32,369 nucleotides of DNA from JBQCEE01 sp051960575 (GTDB lineage: Bacteria > Actinomycetota > Actinomycetes > Mycobacteriales > Jatrophihabitantaceae). Positions within the stretch are counted from its first letter, which is position 1. The number at the start of each line of letters is the position of its first letter. Where the stretch lies: positions 1 to 32,369 of the forward strand of contig NZ_JBQCEE010000064.1 in assembly GCF_051960575.1 (NCBI RefSeq). Direction: 5' to 3'. The notes under the pieces are model-generated. The model ran no database searches, was not told the DNA's origin, and saw only the letters and a list, made by a program, of their open reading frames with translations. The translations under genes and the position numbers were made by a program. Of this stretch, positions 22,791 to 30,980 are shown piece after piece.

Positions 22791-24458
22791 TCAGGCGCGG
22801 GGCAGCGTGAAGCGCAGCGTCGCTCCCCCGCCCGGCGTGTGCTCGGCCCAGATCCGGCCGCCGTGGCGGTCGACGATGCGATGGCAGGTGGCCAAACCGA
22901 TGCCGTGACCGTGGCTGTCGGTGTTGTCGGCCTTGGCGAACATGCCGAAGACGCGGTCGAGCTGGTCGTCCGGGATGCCGTGGCCGTTGTCGGCGACCGT
23001 GACCGTGACCGTGTCGTCGCCGCGCTCCGGGCCGTCGTCGACTGACGCGGACACGGTGATGCGGCTCGGCACGTCGGCGCGGCGGTACTTGATCGCGTTG
23101 TTGACGAGGTTCTGGACGAGTTGGCGCAGCAGCACGGCATCGCCCCGCACACGCGGCAGCGGCTGCACCTCGAGCTCGGCGCCGGAGCGGGCGATCTCGT
23201 CCTGCAGGTCGGCGAGCGCCTGGCCCGCGACGTCGTCCAGCTCGACCGGCTCGGCGACGTTGTCGCCCGACTCGACCCGGGCGTACTTCAACAGCGCGGC
23301 GATGAGGCCCTGCATGCGCGCCGCGGCCTTGCGGGCGACGCCGATCCACTCGAGCGCCTGCGGCTCCAGGTCCTCCTCGTACTCGTCGGTCAGCAGGTCG
23401 AGGTAGCCCTCGATCACCGTGAGCGGCGAGCGCAGGTCGTGGCTGGCCACCGAGGCGAGCTGGGCCAGCTCGGTATTCGAGCGCTGCAACTCATGTTGCG
23501 CCGCTTCGAGGGCCGCGCGCTGGGCGCGGTCGCGAGTGACGTCGTGCTGGGCGACGACGGCGCCGAGCAGCGCCCCGTCCCGCCTGTGCAGGCCGCGTCC
23601 GTTGACCACGACCTGACGGTTCGGGCCGTCGACGGGCGCGATCACCATCTCGGCGTCGGTGAGCGCGCCCTCGACCAGTGCGCGGCGCAGCGGCAGGTCC
23701 TCGGGCGCCAGCGGCGTCGCGCCGTCGGCGGTGAGCAGCCGGTAGTACTGGCCGTGGTGGGCGGGGTCGACCGAGAAGTCGGCCGGCAGGCCGTGCCACT
23801 GCTGGGCGGTGCGGTTGAACAGGGTGAGCCGGCCGTCCGGTCCGGCGGCGACCACCCCGACCTCGATGGTGTCGAGGACGGCGTCGGTGAACTCCTGCCG
23901 CTCCTCCAGCTGTTGCAACGCCTGTTGATGCAGGGCGCGCTGCTCCTGCTCGCGCGCGGCGGTCTCGGCATGCCGACGTGCCTCGCGACGGCGCTCGAAC
24001 AGCGCGACGATGACCGTGGCGAGGTCCTCGATGGCCTCGATCTGCTGCGCCGAGAGCTCGCGCACCTCGTCGTGGAAGACGCACAGGGTGCCGAGGATGG
24101 CGCCCTCGGCGGTGATGAGCGGCGCCGACAGGTAGAGGCGCACGTGCGCCAACCGGCCGGTGACCCACGGGTTGTCGACGTAGTCCGGCGAGGTCCGCGC
24201 GTCCGGGAGGTAGACGGTGCGGCCCTCGTGCATGCGCACCGCGCACATCGAGTCGTCGCGCGAGCTGGTGGTGCCCTCGAACCCGACGGTGGTGAGTTGG
24301 CACTGCTGCGCCGAGTCGATGATGTTGATCGTCGCGGTCGGGACGCCGGCGACGGCGGCCGCCGCGCGCACCAGCGCGGTCAGCTCGGCCTCGACGGGCG
24401 CGTCGAGCAGGTCGTAGTCGATGAGCGCAGCCAGGCGGGCCTGCTCGGTGACCGTCAC
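22791..24458 (-). CDS. GAF-PAS sensor histidine kinase, soluble
   Basis: This 555-aa protein has no membrane segment. A GAF domain spans about 20-155 (ATINIIDSAQQCQLTTVGFEG, and SAPLITAEGAILGTLCVF). A coiled linker precedes a PAS domain at about 188-310. Then come HisKA with phospho-acceptor His340 in SVASHDLRSPLTVIEGYL, and an ATPase with N box LVQNLVNNAIKYRR, G1 ADNGHGIP (489-496), F box FGMFAKAD and G2 GHGIGLAT. It resembles kinases that sense a diffusible ligand or redox signal through GAF; CMC-type or haem-binding residues are not evident. The start is a GTG behind GGAGGGGGAG. No response regulator is adjacent. Its 3' end meets glfT2 across a 28-base gap. Confidence 0.93.
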   Translation of the reverse strand: MTVTEQARLAALIDYDLLDAPVEAELTALVRAAAAVAGVPTATINIIDSAQQCQLTTVGFEGTTSSRDDSMCAVRMHEGRTVYLPDARTSPDYVDNPWVTGRLAHVRLYLSAPLITAEGAILGTLCVFHDEVRELSAQQIEAIEDLATVIVALFERRREARRHAETAAREQEQRALHQQALQQLEERQEFTDAVLDTIEVGVVAAGPDGRLTLFNRTAQQWHGLPADFSVDPAHHGQYYRLLTADGATPLAPEDLPLRRALVEGALTDAEMVIAPVDGPNRQVVVNGRGLHRRDGALLGAVVAQHDVTRDRAQRAALEAAQHELQRSNTELAQLASVASHDLRSPLTVIEGYLDLLTDEYEEDLEPQALEWIGVARKAAARMQGLIAALLKYARVESGDNVAEPVELDDVAGQALADLQDEIARSGAELEVQPLPRVRGDAVLLRQLVQNLVNNAIKYRRADVPSRITVSASVDDGPERGDDTVTVTVADNGHGIPDDQLDRVFGMFAKADNTDSHGHGIGLATCHRIVDRHGGRIWAEHTPGGGATLRFTLPRA

Positions 24459-24532
24459 GACTCCCCCTCCGTGCGGGGCGGCCGGGCCCCCTCGACGACG
24501 ATAGCGACCCGCGTCAAGATCAACCCGGGTGA

Positions 24533-24889
24533 TCAACCGGCGCGCAGTGCGGCCAGCCACGGCTCCGCGAGACCTGCCTCCTCCTGGGTGCGACGGGCGT
24601 GCAACGCGAGGGCAGCGGCGACGCCCTCGTCGACGGCGGTGCGGATGTCGGCGGCCGGCAGCTGGAACAGGTGCGGGGCGCGCAGCACCAGCCGCGCCGG
24701 ATCGGCGGGCTCGAGCACGTGGTGCAGACCGTGGAAGCGCGCCAGGCGCTCCTCGAGCTCGGCGTCGATCTCGTGCCGCATCCGCGGCTCGACCCCGGCG
24801 GACAGGGCGGCGGTGAGCGGCACGGCCAGCTCGTAGCCGTGCTCGGTCCAGGCGTAGGTCGCGCTCGGCCAGTCGATGTGGGTCTCCAT
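24533..24889 (-). CDS. Hypothetical protein from a leaderless promoter
   Basis: This 118-aa protein of unknown family opens METHIDWPSATYAWTEHGYELAV. Acidic and helical stretches follow (RHEIDAELEERLARFHGLHHVL and TAVDEGVAAALALHARRTQEE). There is no cysteine, membrane or signal segment. The ATG at 24887-24889 lies six bases after a TACCGT -10 with a good -35, so the mRNA is probably leaderless; a GTG immediately before is the alternative. It may be read through into the kinase 74 bases on, though no link is shown. Confidence 0.75.
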   Translation of the reverse strand: METHIDWPSATYAWTEHGYELAVPLTAALSAGVEPRMRHEIDAELEERLARFHGLHHVLEPADPARLVLRAPHLFQLPAADIRTAVDEGVAAALALHARRTQEEAGLAEPWLAALRAG

Positions 24890-24895
24890 CACCGC

Positions 24896-24925
24896 ACGGT
24901 AGCAACCATGTGAGTTCTGTGTGAA
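24896..24925 (-). promoter_or_regulatory. Promoter TTCACA-N18-TACCGT, leaderless
   Basis: On minus, TTCACA (24920-24925, five of six bases of TTGACA) is followed by 18 bases and TACCGT (24896-24901). Six bases later comes the ATG. This is the best promoter match in the window. Confidence 0.6.
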
Positions 24926-24938
24926 GTGGGCGAAGGTC

Positions 24939-24954
24939 CTGACCGCTCGGTCAG
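24939..24954. promoter_or_regulatory. 16-bp palindrome over the MFS stop codon
   Basis: CTGACCG-CT-CGGTCAG is a perfect inverted repeat that includes the MFS gene's TGA and lies 13 bases upstream of the next gene's -35. As DNA it could be an operator for that promoter. As RNA the two-base loop makes a poor hairpin unless the stem opens, so a terminator role is less likely. Confidence 0.45.
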
Positions 24955-26726
24955 CCGGTCCCCGTCCGCACCCCGGTCAGGTCGGTCGGGACGCCACCGA
25001 GCGCGGCACCCTCCTCGGCGACCGCCTGGCCGACCGTGTGCGGGCCGCCCTCCTCGTGCACGTAGCGCTTGCCACGCAGCAGCGACGCCCCGGCGGCGAG
25101 CACGGTCATGATCGCCGCGGCGGTGAAGACGACGGCGAGACCGCTCGTGAACGGCCCGCTCATCAGGTGCGGGAAGAACGACGAACCGGTGAGGGCGGCC
25201 CGGTCGCCCGGGGCCAGCGACGACAGCAGGTGCGGGTCGACGCCGTCGAGCAACCGGCTGATCGGGTTGTCGCCCAGGAACGCGGCGAACAACGTGCCGA
25301 CGGGCGGCGTGTGCGAGGCCGCCTGGGCGGTCGCGGCCGGGACGCCGTGCGCCTGCAGACCCGAGGACAGCGCCCCCGGCAGGCTGCCCGCGAGGCCGAC
25401 GGCCATGAGCGAGAAGAAGGCGCCGATCGAGATGACCATGCCGGCGTTCATGCCGGTGGCCCGCACGCCCGACGCCGCGCCGCGCGCCGACGGCGGCACC
25501 GCGTTCATGATCGCTGCCGAGTTGGGCGCAGCCATCAGGCCCGAACCGATGCCGTTCAGCGCGAGCAGGGTGGCGAACAGCGGGTAGCTGAAATCGGCGG
25601 GCAGGGCGAGCAGGCCGAGGTAGGTGGCGGCGACGAGCAGCAGGCCACCGGTGGCGAACGCGCGCGCACCGAGCCGGTCGCTCACCGCGCCCGACACCGG
25701 GCCCGCCACCAGGAAGCCGATGGTCAGCGGCAGCATGTAGATGCCGGCCCACAGCGGGGTGTCGGCGAACTTGTAGCCGTGCAGCGGCAGCCAGATGCCC
25801 TGCAGCCAGATGATGAGCATGAACTGCAGGCCGCCGCGGGCCATCGACGCGAGCAGGTTGACGGCGTTGCCGGCGGCGAAGGCGCGAATCCTGAACAGCC
25901 GCAGGTCGATCATCGGCTCGGCGATGCGGGTCTCGATGACGCCGAAGACGACGAGCAGCGCGACGCCGCCGACGAGGGCCGTGAGCACGGTCGGGCTCGT
26001 CCAGCCCATCGTGTGGCCGCCGTAGGGCTGCAGGGCGTAGGTGATGCCGACGAGCACGGCGATGAGGCCGACACCGAAGGTGAGGTTGCCCCACCAGTCG
26101 ACGCGCACCTTCTCCTTCCGCGTGCCCGGGGCGTCGTGCAGCGTGCGGTAGCCGGCGATCGTGCCCCAGACGCCGACCGGCACCGACACCCAGAAGACGG
26201 CGCGCCAGTTCCACTCGGACAGCACGCCACCGATGACCAGGCCGAGGAAGGAGCCCGCGAGCGCGGCGACCTGGTTCACGCCGAGGGCGAAGCCGCGGCG
26301 ATCGGGCGGGAACGCGTCGGTGATGATCGCGGTCGAGTTCGCGGTGACCATGGCGCCGCCGACACCCTGGATCACGCGCAGCGCGATGAGCTCGAAGGCG
26401 CCGGCCGAACCGGTGTTCGGCGTCAGCGCACAGGCGGCCGCCGCCACAGTGAAGATGAGGAAGCCGAGGTTGAACAGCTTGGCGCGCCCGTACTGGTCGC
26501 CCAGCCGCCCGAAGGTCACCACCAGCACCGACGTCGCAAGCAGGTAGCCCATCAGCATCCACAGCAGGTAGGTGATGTTGGCCGGGCTCAGCGGGTCGAG
26601 GTGCAGGCCGCGGAAGATCGCGGGCAGCGAGATGATGAGGATGGACGCGTTGAGCGTCGCGGCCAGGATGCCGACGGTGGTGACGGTGAGCGCCACCCGG
26701 CGCTGGTGGACGTTGGCTGCCGACAC
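24951..26726 (-). CDS. DHA2-type MFS drug exporter
   Basis: This protein of about 591 aa has roughly 14 hydrophobic segments, as in the DHA2 (EmrB/QacA) branch. Family marks are GRLGDQYGRAKLFN (motif A after TM2), LIALRVIQGVGGAMVTANS (motif B), FALGVNQVAALAGSFLGLVIGGVLS (motif C) and WRAVFWVSVPVG. It should export small molecules by proton antiport. A long loop near the C-terminus (around LQAHGVPAATAQAASHTPP) is typical of the branch. GTG 26724-26726 is chosen for GGGAGG upstream; a second GTG two codons earlier is possible. A palindromic operator lies just upstream, but the repressor gene is not adjacent. Confidence 0.93.
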   Translation of the reverse strand: MSAANVHQRRVALTVTTVGILAATLNASILIISLPAIFRGLHLDPLSPANITYLLWMLMGYLLATSVLVVTFGRLGDQYGRAKLFNLGFLIFTVAAAACALTPNTGSAGAFELIALRVIQGVGGAMVTANSTAIITDAFPPDRRGFALGVNQVAALAGSFLGLVIGGVLSEWNWRAVFWVSVPVGVWGTIAGYRTLHDAPGTRKEKVRVDWWGNLTFGVGLIAVLVGITYALQPYGGHTMGWTSPTVLTALVGGVALLVVFGVIETRIAEPMIDLRLFRIRAFAAGNAVNLLASMARGGLQFMLIIWLQGIWLPLHGYKFADTPLWAGIYMLPLTIGFLVAGPVSGAVSDRLGARAFATGGLLLVAATYLGLLALPADFSYPLFATLLALNGIGSGLMAAPNSAAIMNAVPPSARGAASGVRATGMNAGMVISIGAFFSLMAVGLAGSLPGALSSGLQAHGVPAATAQAASHTPPVGTLFAAFLGDNPISRLLDGVDPHLLSSLAPGDRAALTGSSFFPHLMSGPFTSGLAVVFTAAAIMTVLAAGASLLRGKRYVHEEGGPHTVGQAVAEEGAALGGVPTDLTGVRTGTG

Positions 26727-26741
26727 AGGCACCTCCCATTC

Positions 26742-26756
26742 GTTAGCCAGACTAAC
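26742..26756. promoter_or_regulatory. Operator-like palindrome upstream of the MFS gene
   Basis: GTTAG-CCAGA-CTAAC is a perfect 5+5 inverted repeat 15 bases before the MFS start. On minus it contains TAGTCT, a possible -10. The form TTAG-N5-CTAA resembles TetR- or MarR-type sites that control exporters. It is AT-rich against the background, which supports function. Confidence 0.55.
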
Positions 26757-26832
26757 CACATCGCGGGTCGAGCGGGAGCGGGGCGCGGCGGACGTGATCG
26801 ATCCCGCAGCCGGTCGGCACGCGGGGCGGCGC

Positions 26833-26838
26833 GACAAT
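26833..26838 (+). promoter_or_regulatory. Possible -10 of leaderless aminotransferase gene
   Basis: GACAAT is followed by six bases and then ATG 26845. Four of six bases match TATAAT; no clear -35 is present. Confidence 0.35.
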
Positions 26839-26844
26839 GGCGCG

Positions 26845-28074
26845 ATGACCGAGCTCGGCACCAGCTTCGACGTCGCCGCGCTGCGGGCGGGCTTCCCGTC
26901 CCTGCGCAGCGGCACCGCCCACTTCGACGGCCCGGGCGGTACCCAGACGCCGGACGCCGTGGGCCGCGCGATGTACGAGGTGATCACCGGTCCGCTGTCG
27001 AACCGCGGGGTCGGTACGGCGTCCGAGCGCAACGCCGAGGCGGCGGTGCGGGCCGGGCGGGCGGCGATGGGCGACCTGCTGGGCGTGGCCGCGGACACCG
27101 TCGTGTTCGGACGCAGCATGACCGAGCTGACGATGGCGATGGCCCGCACGGTCGCGCGCACCTGGCAGCGGGGGGACGAGGTGGTCGTGACCCGGCTCGA
27201 CCACGACGCGAACATCCGGCCGTGGGTCATCGCGGCGGAGGCGGTCGGCGCGGTGGTGCGGTGGGCCGACTTCGACCCGGCGACGGGCGAACTCGGCGTC
27301 GACGACATCGCCGCGGTGGTCGGTGGGCGCACCCGGCTCGTGGCCGTGACGGCGGCGTCGAACCTGCTCGGCACGCGCCCCGACATCGCAGCGATCGCCT
27401 CGCTGGCCCACTCGGTTGGGGCGCTGGTGTACGTCGACGGCGTGCACTCGACCGCGCACGTGCCCACGGACGTCGCGGCCCTCGGCGCCGACTTCTACGC
27501 CTGTTCGCCGTACAAGTTCCTCGGCCCGCACTGCGGGGTGCTGACCGGGCGGGCGGACCTGCTCGCGTCGCTGCATCCGGACAAGCTGCTGCCGTCGACC
27601 GATGCGGTGCCCGAGCGGTTCGAGCTCGGCACGCTCCCCTACGAGCTGCTCGCCGGGACGGCGGCGGCCGTCGACGTGCTGGCCGGGCTGGTGCCGGCCG
27701 GCGCCGATGCCGACGGCGACCGGCGGTCGCGGCTGCTCGCGTCGTACGCCGCGCTCGAGGCGCACGAGGACCGGCTGCGGCACCGCATCGAGACGGCGCT
27801 GGCCGACCTGCCCGGCGTGGTGGTGCGGTCGCGGGCCGCGCGGCGCACGCCGACCCTGCTGCTCACCTTCGACGGACGCGACGCGCGCGAGGTGGCTGCG
27901 GGTCTGGCCGAGCGCGGCATCAACGCGCCGGCCGGCTCGTTCTACGCCCTCGAGGCGTCGCGGCACCTCGGGCTCGGCGACGCCGGCGGCCTGCGCGTCG
28001 GCCTGGCGCCGTACACCGACGACAGCGACGTCGACCGGCTGATCGACGCGCTGCGCGAGCTCACCGTTCGCTGA
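26845..28074 (+). CDS. Class V aminotransferase, cysteine desulfurase-like (VC1184 subfamily)
   Basis: This 409-aa PLP enzyme has FPSLRSGTAHFDGPGGTQTP near the N-terminus, FGRSMTELTMAMARTV, LDHDANIRPW (118-127), YVDGVHSTAH (196-205, with D198 and H201 at the cofactor) and the Schiff-base lysine K224 in ACSPYKFLGPHCG. These match the cysteine-desulfurase-like VC1184 group, whose true reaction is not settled. The active-site Cys loop of SufS/IscS is not evident near the C-terminus (APAGSFYALEASRHLGLGD instead). Sulfur delivery is therefore uncertain. The start lacks a ribosome-binding site and may be leaderless. Its last 14 bases overlap the 3' end of the ABC-F gene on the other strand. Confidence 0.88.
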   Translation: MTELGTSFDVAALRAGFPSLRSGTAHFDGPGGTQTPDAVGRAMYEVITGPLSNRGVGTASERNAEAAVRAGRAAMGDLLGVAADTVVFGRSMTELTMAMARTVARTWQRGDEVVVTRLDHDANIRPWVIAAEAVGAVVRWADFDPATGELGVDDIAAVVGGRTRLVAVTAASNLLGTRPDIAAIASLAHSVGALVYVDGVHSTAHVPTDVAALGADFYACSPYKFLGPHCGVLTGRADLLASLHPDKLLPSTDAVPERFELGTLPYELLAGTAAAVDVLAGLVPAGADADGDRRSRLLASYAALEAHEDRLRHRIETALADLPGVVVRSRAARRTPTLLLTFDGRDAREVAAGLAERGINAPAGSFYALEASRHLGLGDAGGLRVGLAPYTDDSDVDRLIDALRELTVR

Positions 28075-29695
28075 GCCGGCCGCCGTCCATCGCCCACCGC
28101 CGCGTCACGCGCACGGTGTCGAGCATGCGGCGGTCGTGGGTGACCAGCACGACCGTGCCGGCGAAGCTGTCGAGCGCCTGCTCGAGCTGTTCGATGGCGG
28201 GCAGGTCGAGGTGGTTGGTGGGTTCATCGAGCACGAGCAGGTTGACCTCGCGCGCCTGCAGCAGCGCGAGCGCCGCCCGGGTGCGCTCGCCCGGCGACAG
28301 CGATGCCGCCGGTCGCAGCGCGTCGTCGCCGCGCAGGCCGAACTTCGCGAGCAGCGTGCGCACCTCGGCCTCGGGCCAGTCGGGCACCGCCCGCCCGATC
28401 GCCTGCGCGACCGACTCGGTCCCGGTGAGCAGCGCTCGGGCCTGGTCGATCTCGCCGATGCGCACGTCGGCGCCGAGCGTGGCGCGTCCCTCGTCGACCG
28501 GCACGCGGCCGAGCAGGGCGCTCAACAGCGTGGTCTTGCCCGAGCCGTTCGGGCCGGTGAGGGCGATGCGGTCGGCCCACTCGATCTGGGCGTCGACCGG
28601 GCCGAGGGTGAACCCGCCGCGGCGCACGACGGCACCCTGCAGCGCCGCGACGATCCGACCCGAGCGCGGCGCGGCCGCGATCGTCATGCGCAGCTCCCAC
28701 TCCTTGCGCGGCTCGTCGACGACCTCGAGCCGCTCGATGGCGCGCTGCGTCTGCCGGGCCTTCGCGGCCTGCTTCTCGCTCGTCTCGGCGCGCTTGTTGC
28801 GGCCGATCTTGTCGTTGTCGGTGCTCTTGCGGCGCGCGTTGCGGACGCCCTGCGCCATCCAGTTGCGCTGCATGACAGCGCGGTCCTTGAGGTCGCCGAG
28901 CCGGTCCTCGTACTCCTCGTAGGCCTCGCGTGCGTGCCGGCGGGCGACCTCGCGCTCGGCGAGGTAGCTGTCGTACCCGCCGTCGTAGACGGCCACCTGG
29001 TGCTGCGCGCGGTCGATCTCGACGACGGCGGTCACGGTGCGGGCGAGGAACTCGCGGTCGTGGCTCACGATCACCGCGGGCGAGCGCAGTTGCTGGACGA
29101 ACCGCTCGAGCCGTTCGAGGCCGTCGAGGTCGAGGTCGTTGGTGGGCTCGTCCAGCAGCAGCACGTCGTAGCGCGACAGCAGCAGCGCCGCGAGGCCGGC
29201 GCGGGCCGCCTGCCCGCCGGACAGCGCCGTCATCGGCGTCTGCAGGTCGACGTCGAGGCGGAGGTCGGCGGCGACAGCCCCCGAGCGTTCGTCGAGGTCG
29301 GCGCCACCCAGCGCGAGCCAGCGTTCGAGGGCGATGGTGTAGGCGTCGCCGTCGTCGTCGCCGTTCGCGAGGGCCTCGGCGGCGGCGTCCATCGCGACCT
29401 GCGCCGCGGTGACGCCGGTGCGCCGGCCGAGGAAGCCGAGCACCGTCTCGCCCGGACGCCGCTCGGGCTCCTGCGGCAGGTGGCCCACGGTCGCGGTCGG
29501 TGGGCTCAGGGTCACCATGCCGTGCTCGGGCGCATCCTCGCCGGCGAGGATGCGCAGCAGCGTCGACTTGCCCGCGCCGTTCGCACCGACCAGGCCGACG
29601 ACGTCACCAGGTGCGAGCACGAGGTCGAGATCGGTGAACAGCGACCGCGCGCCGTGCCCGGCGGCGAGGGCCGTCGCCTGCAAGGTCGCGCTCAT
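28061..29695 (-). CDS. ABC-F family ATPase (ribosome-acting type)
   Basis: This 544-aa protein has two ATPase domains and no membrane segment. Domain 1 has Walker A GANGAGKST (37-45), signature LSGGQ (158-162) and LLLDEPTNDLD. A charged linker (about 240-325) follows, and contains NWMAQGVRNARRKSTDNDK. Domain 2 has GPNGSGKTT (381-389), LSPGE (466-470) and LVLDEPTNHLD. ABC-F proteins bind the ribosomal E site and either rescue stalled ribosomes or displace antibiotics. Resistance is possible here but not shown. ATG 29693-29695 opens MSATLQATALAAGHG as in relatives. An in-frame ATG 23 codons upstream would cross a palindrome and promoter-like bases, so I reject it. Confidence 0.92.
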   Translation of the reverse strand: MSATLQATALAAGHGARSLFTDLDLVLAPGDVVGLVGANGAGKSTLLRILAGEDAPEHGMVTLSPPTATVGHLPQEPERRPGETVLGFLGRRTGVTAAQVAMDAAAEALANGDDDGDAYTIALERWLALGGADLDERSGAVAADLRLDVDLQTPMTALSGGQAARAGLAALLLSRYDVLLLDEPTNDLDLDGLERLERFVQQLRSPAVIVSHDREFLARTVTAVVEIDRAQHQVAVYDGGYDSYLAEREVARRHAREAYEEYEDRLGDLKDRAVMQRNWMAQGVRNARRKSTDNDKIGRNKRAETSEKQAAKARQTQRAIERLEVVDEPRKEWELRMTIAAAPRSGRIVAALQGAVVRRGGFTLGPVDAQIEWADRIALTGPNGSGKTTLLSALLGRVPVDEGRATLGADVRIGEIDQARALLTGTESVAQAIGRAVPDWPEAEVRTLLAKFGLRGDDALRPAASLSPGERTRAALALLQAREVNLLVLDEPTNHLDLPAIEQLEQALDSFAGTVVLVTHDRRMLDTVRVTRRWAMDGGRLSER

Positions 29696-29705
29696 GACAC
29701 CGAGC

Positions 29706-29739
29706 AGCGTAGCGTGCCGAAAATCCTCAACATTTGTTG
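29706..29739 (-). promoter_or_regulatory. Candidate ABC-F promoter with palindrome on the -35 region
   Basis: TACGCT (29706-29711 on minus) is a plausible -10, ten bases before the ATG. The expected -35 zone (29729-29734) is covered by CAACA-TT-TGTTG (29728-29739), an AT-rich inverted repeat. A repressor bound there would block the promoter. A second pair, TGCCGAA (29715-29721) and TTCGGCA (29757-29763), encloses it. Confidence 0.4.
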
Positions 29740-29808
29740 CAGCGCCGAGCTCGTGGTTCGGCATGATCGGGCGCGGGACGGCGATGGACGATGCCGCCGC
29801 GATGGCGC

Positions 29809-29814
29809 ATACTT
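29809..29814 (+). promoter_or_regulatory. Possible -10 of the acyltransferase gene
   Basis: CATACT lies 46 bases before the acyltransferase ATG, in the 165-base divergent gap. It is a partial match with no clear -35. Confidence 0.25.
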
Positions 29815-29860
29815 CGCGATCAGCGGGTCGGGGGGCCCTGGATCACGGGGGAAGCACGCC

Positions 29861-30973
29861 ATGAGCACTGAGGTCGCTGTTCGCCGACACGGCCGGCATC
29901 TGCCGGCACTCGACGGATTGCGCGCCGTCGCCGCACTGCTGGTGCTCGAGTTCCACGCCACCGTCGATCGCTGGTCCTGGGTCAACGGATGGGCGGGCGT
30001 CCCCATCTTCTTCGTGCTGTCCGGCTACCTCATCACCCGGCTGGCGCTGGCCGACGAGCACGGCGACGGCTTCTCGTTCGCGCCGTTCTGGGTCCGCCGA
30101 CTCACCCGCATCGTGCCCCTGTACGTGCTGGCTCTCGGCGGCTTCGCGGTCCTGGCGGTGATGGGGTACCGCGGCGGCCTCGGCGCGTTCGGCCGGGCGC
30201 TGCCGTACTACCTGACCTTCAACGCCGAATATGCGCCCGCGCACCACCCCATGACGGTGGCCTGGTCGCTCGGCATCGAGGAGAAGTTCTACATCCTGTG
30301 GCCGCTGCTCGCCTTCGCCGCGCTGGCGAACCGTCGGTGGCGGCTGGAGCTGGCTGCCGTCGGAGCGGTGGCGTGTCTCGTCGTCGCGGCCGTCTGGGAC
30401 CTGTCGAACGTCCCCTGCTACGGCGCGTTGTTCGTCGGGTGCACCCTGGCCTTCGCCGAGGAACGCTTCGGGTGGCTGCACGGCCGGGCGCCCGCGGCGA
30501 TCACCCACCCGGCCACCGGCTGGATCGCGGCCGCGGCGGTCGCCGGCTGCCTGCTGTCGGCATCGGTTGTCGAGCACAACGCCGTCTACCTCTACCTCGC
30601 GCCGGTGGTGGCAGTGCTGATCGCGCATGTCACCTACGGGGCGAGCGCCGTCCGGACGGGCCTCGGATCACCGGTCATGACCTGGCTCGGCCGCAGGTCG
30701 TACGGGATCTACCTGTTCCACACGCTCGCGCTGGCGGTCACCGCCCATTTCGTGTCGGGACACGGCGAGGCGAGCTTCGCGGCGGGTGTGCTCGGGTGCC
30801 TGGTCGGCGGCATCGTCGCGGCCGACCTGGCGCATCGTCTCGTCGAGCGGCCGTGCATCGCGTGGGGCCGCCAGGTCGCCCGACAGGTCGGCCGGCGCCA
30901 AGCGACGGACCACGCATCCGGTCTCGCCGACATCGAGCCGGCGGGACGCGTCGAGCCCTCGCCCGGGTGGTGA
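29861..30973 (+). CDS. Membrane acyltransferase, acyltransferase-3 family
   Basis: This 370-aa protein has about ten hydrophobic segments. Family marks are LPALDGLRAVAALLVLEFHA (14-33, with the conserved Arg21 and His32), GVPIFFVLSGYLITRL (46-61), FWVRRLTRIVPLYVL and AWSLGIEEKFYILWPLLAF. These enzymes move acyl groups, often acetyl, onto sugars of the wall, lipids or antibiotics at the membrane. No extracellular SGNH domain follows, and the C-terminal 40 residues are cytoplasmic and charged. GGGGGAA stands before the ATG. No operon partner is present; it is divergent from the ABC-F gene. The substrate might be a surface glycan such as the one made by the galactan locus, but that is a guess. 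Confidence 0.9.
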   Translation: MSTEVAVRRHGRHLPALDGLRAVAALLVLEFHATVDRWSWVNGWAGVPIFFVLSGYLITRLALADEHGDGFSFAPFWVRRLTRIVPLYVLALGGFAVLAVMGYRGGLGAFGRALPYYLTFNAEYAPAHHPMTVAWSLGIEEKFYILWPLLAFAALANRRWRLELAAVGAVACLVVAAVWDLSNVPCYGALFVGCTLAFAEERFGWLHGRAPAAITHPATGWIAAAAVAGCLLSASVVEHNAVYLYLAPVVAVLIAHVTYGASAVRTGLGSPVMTWLGRRSYGIYLFHTLALAVTAHFVSGHGEASFAAGVLGCLVGGIVAADLAHRLVERPCIAWGRQVARQVGRRQATDHASGLADIEPAGRVEPSPGW

Positions 30974-30980
30974 CGGACGC

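Noticed and set aside
24921..28922. Plus-strand frame of 1333 codons
   Set aside because: It crosses antisense to the MFS gene, a different frame of the aminotransferase and antisense to the ABC-F gene. The composition is Arg/Gly/Ala-rich with no domain.
29696..29764. Upstream ATG adding 23 residues to the ABC-F protein
   Set aside because: The added residues match no family member, and the stretch holds the promoter-like -10 and the palindrome.
28136..29860. Plus-strand extension upstream of the acyltransferase
   Set aside because: It is antisense to the ABC-F gene. The acyltransferase family begins near ATG 29861, which has a ribosome-binding site.
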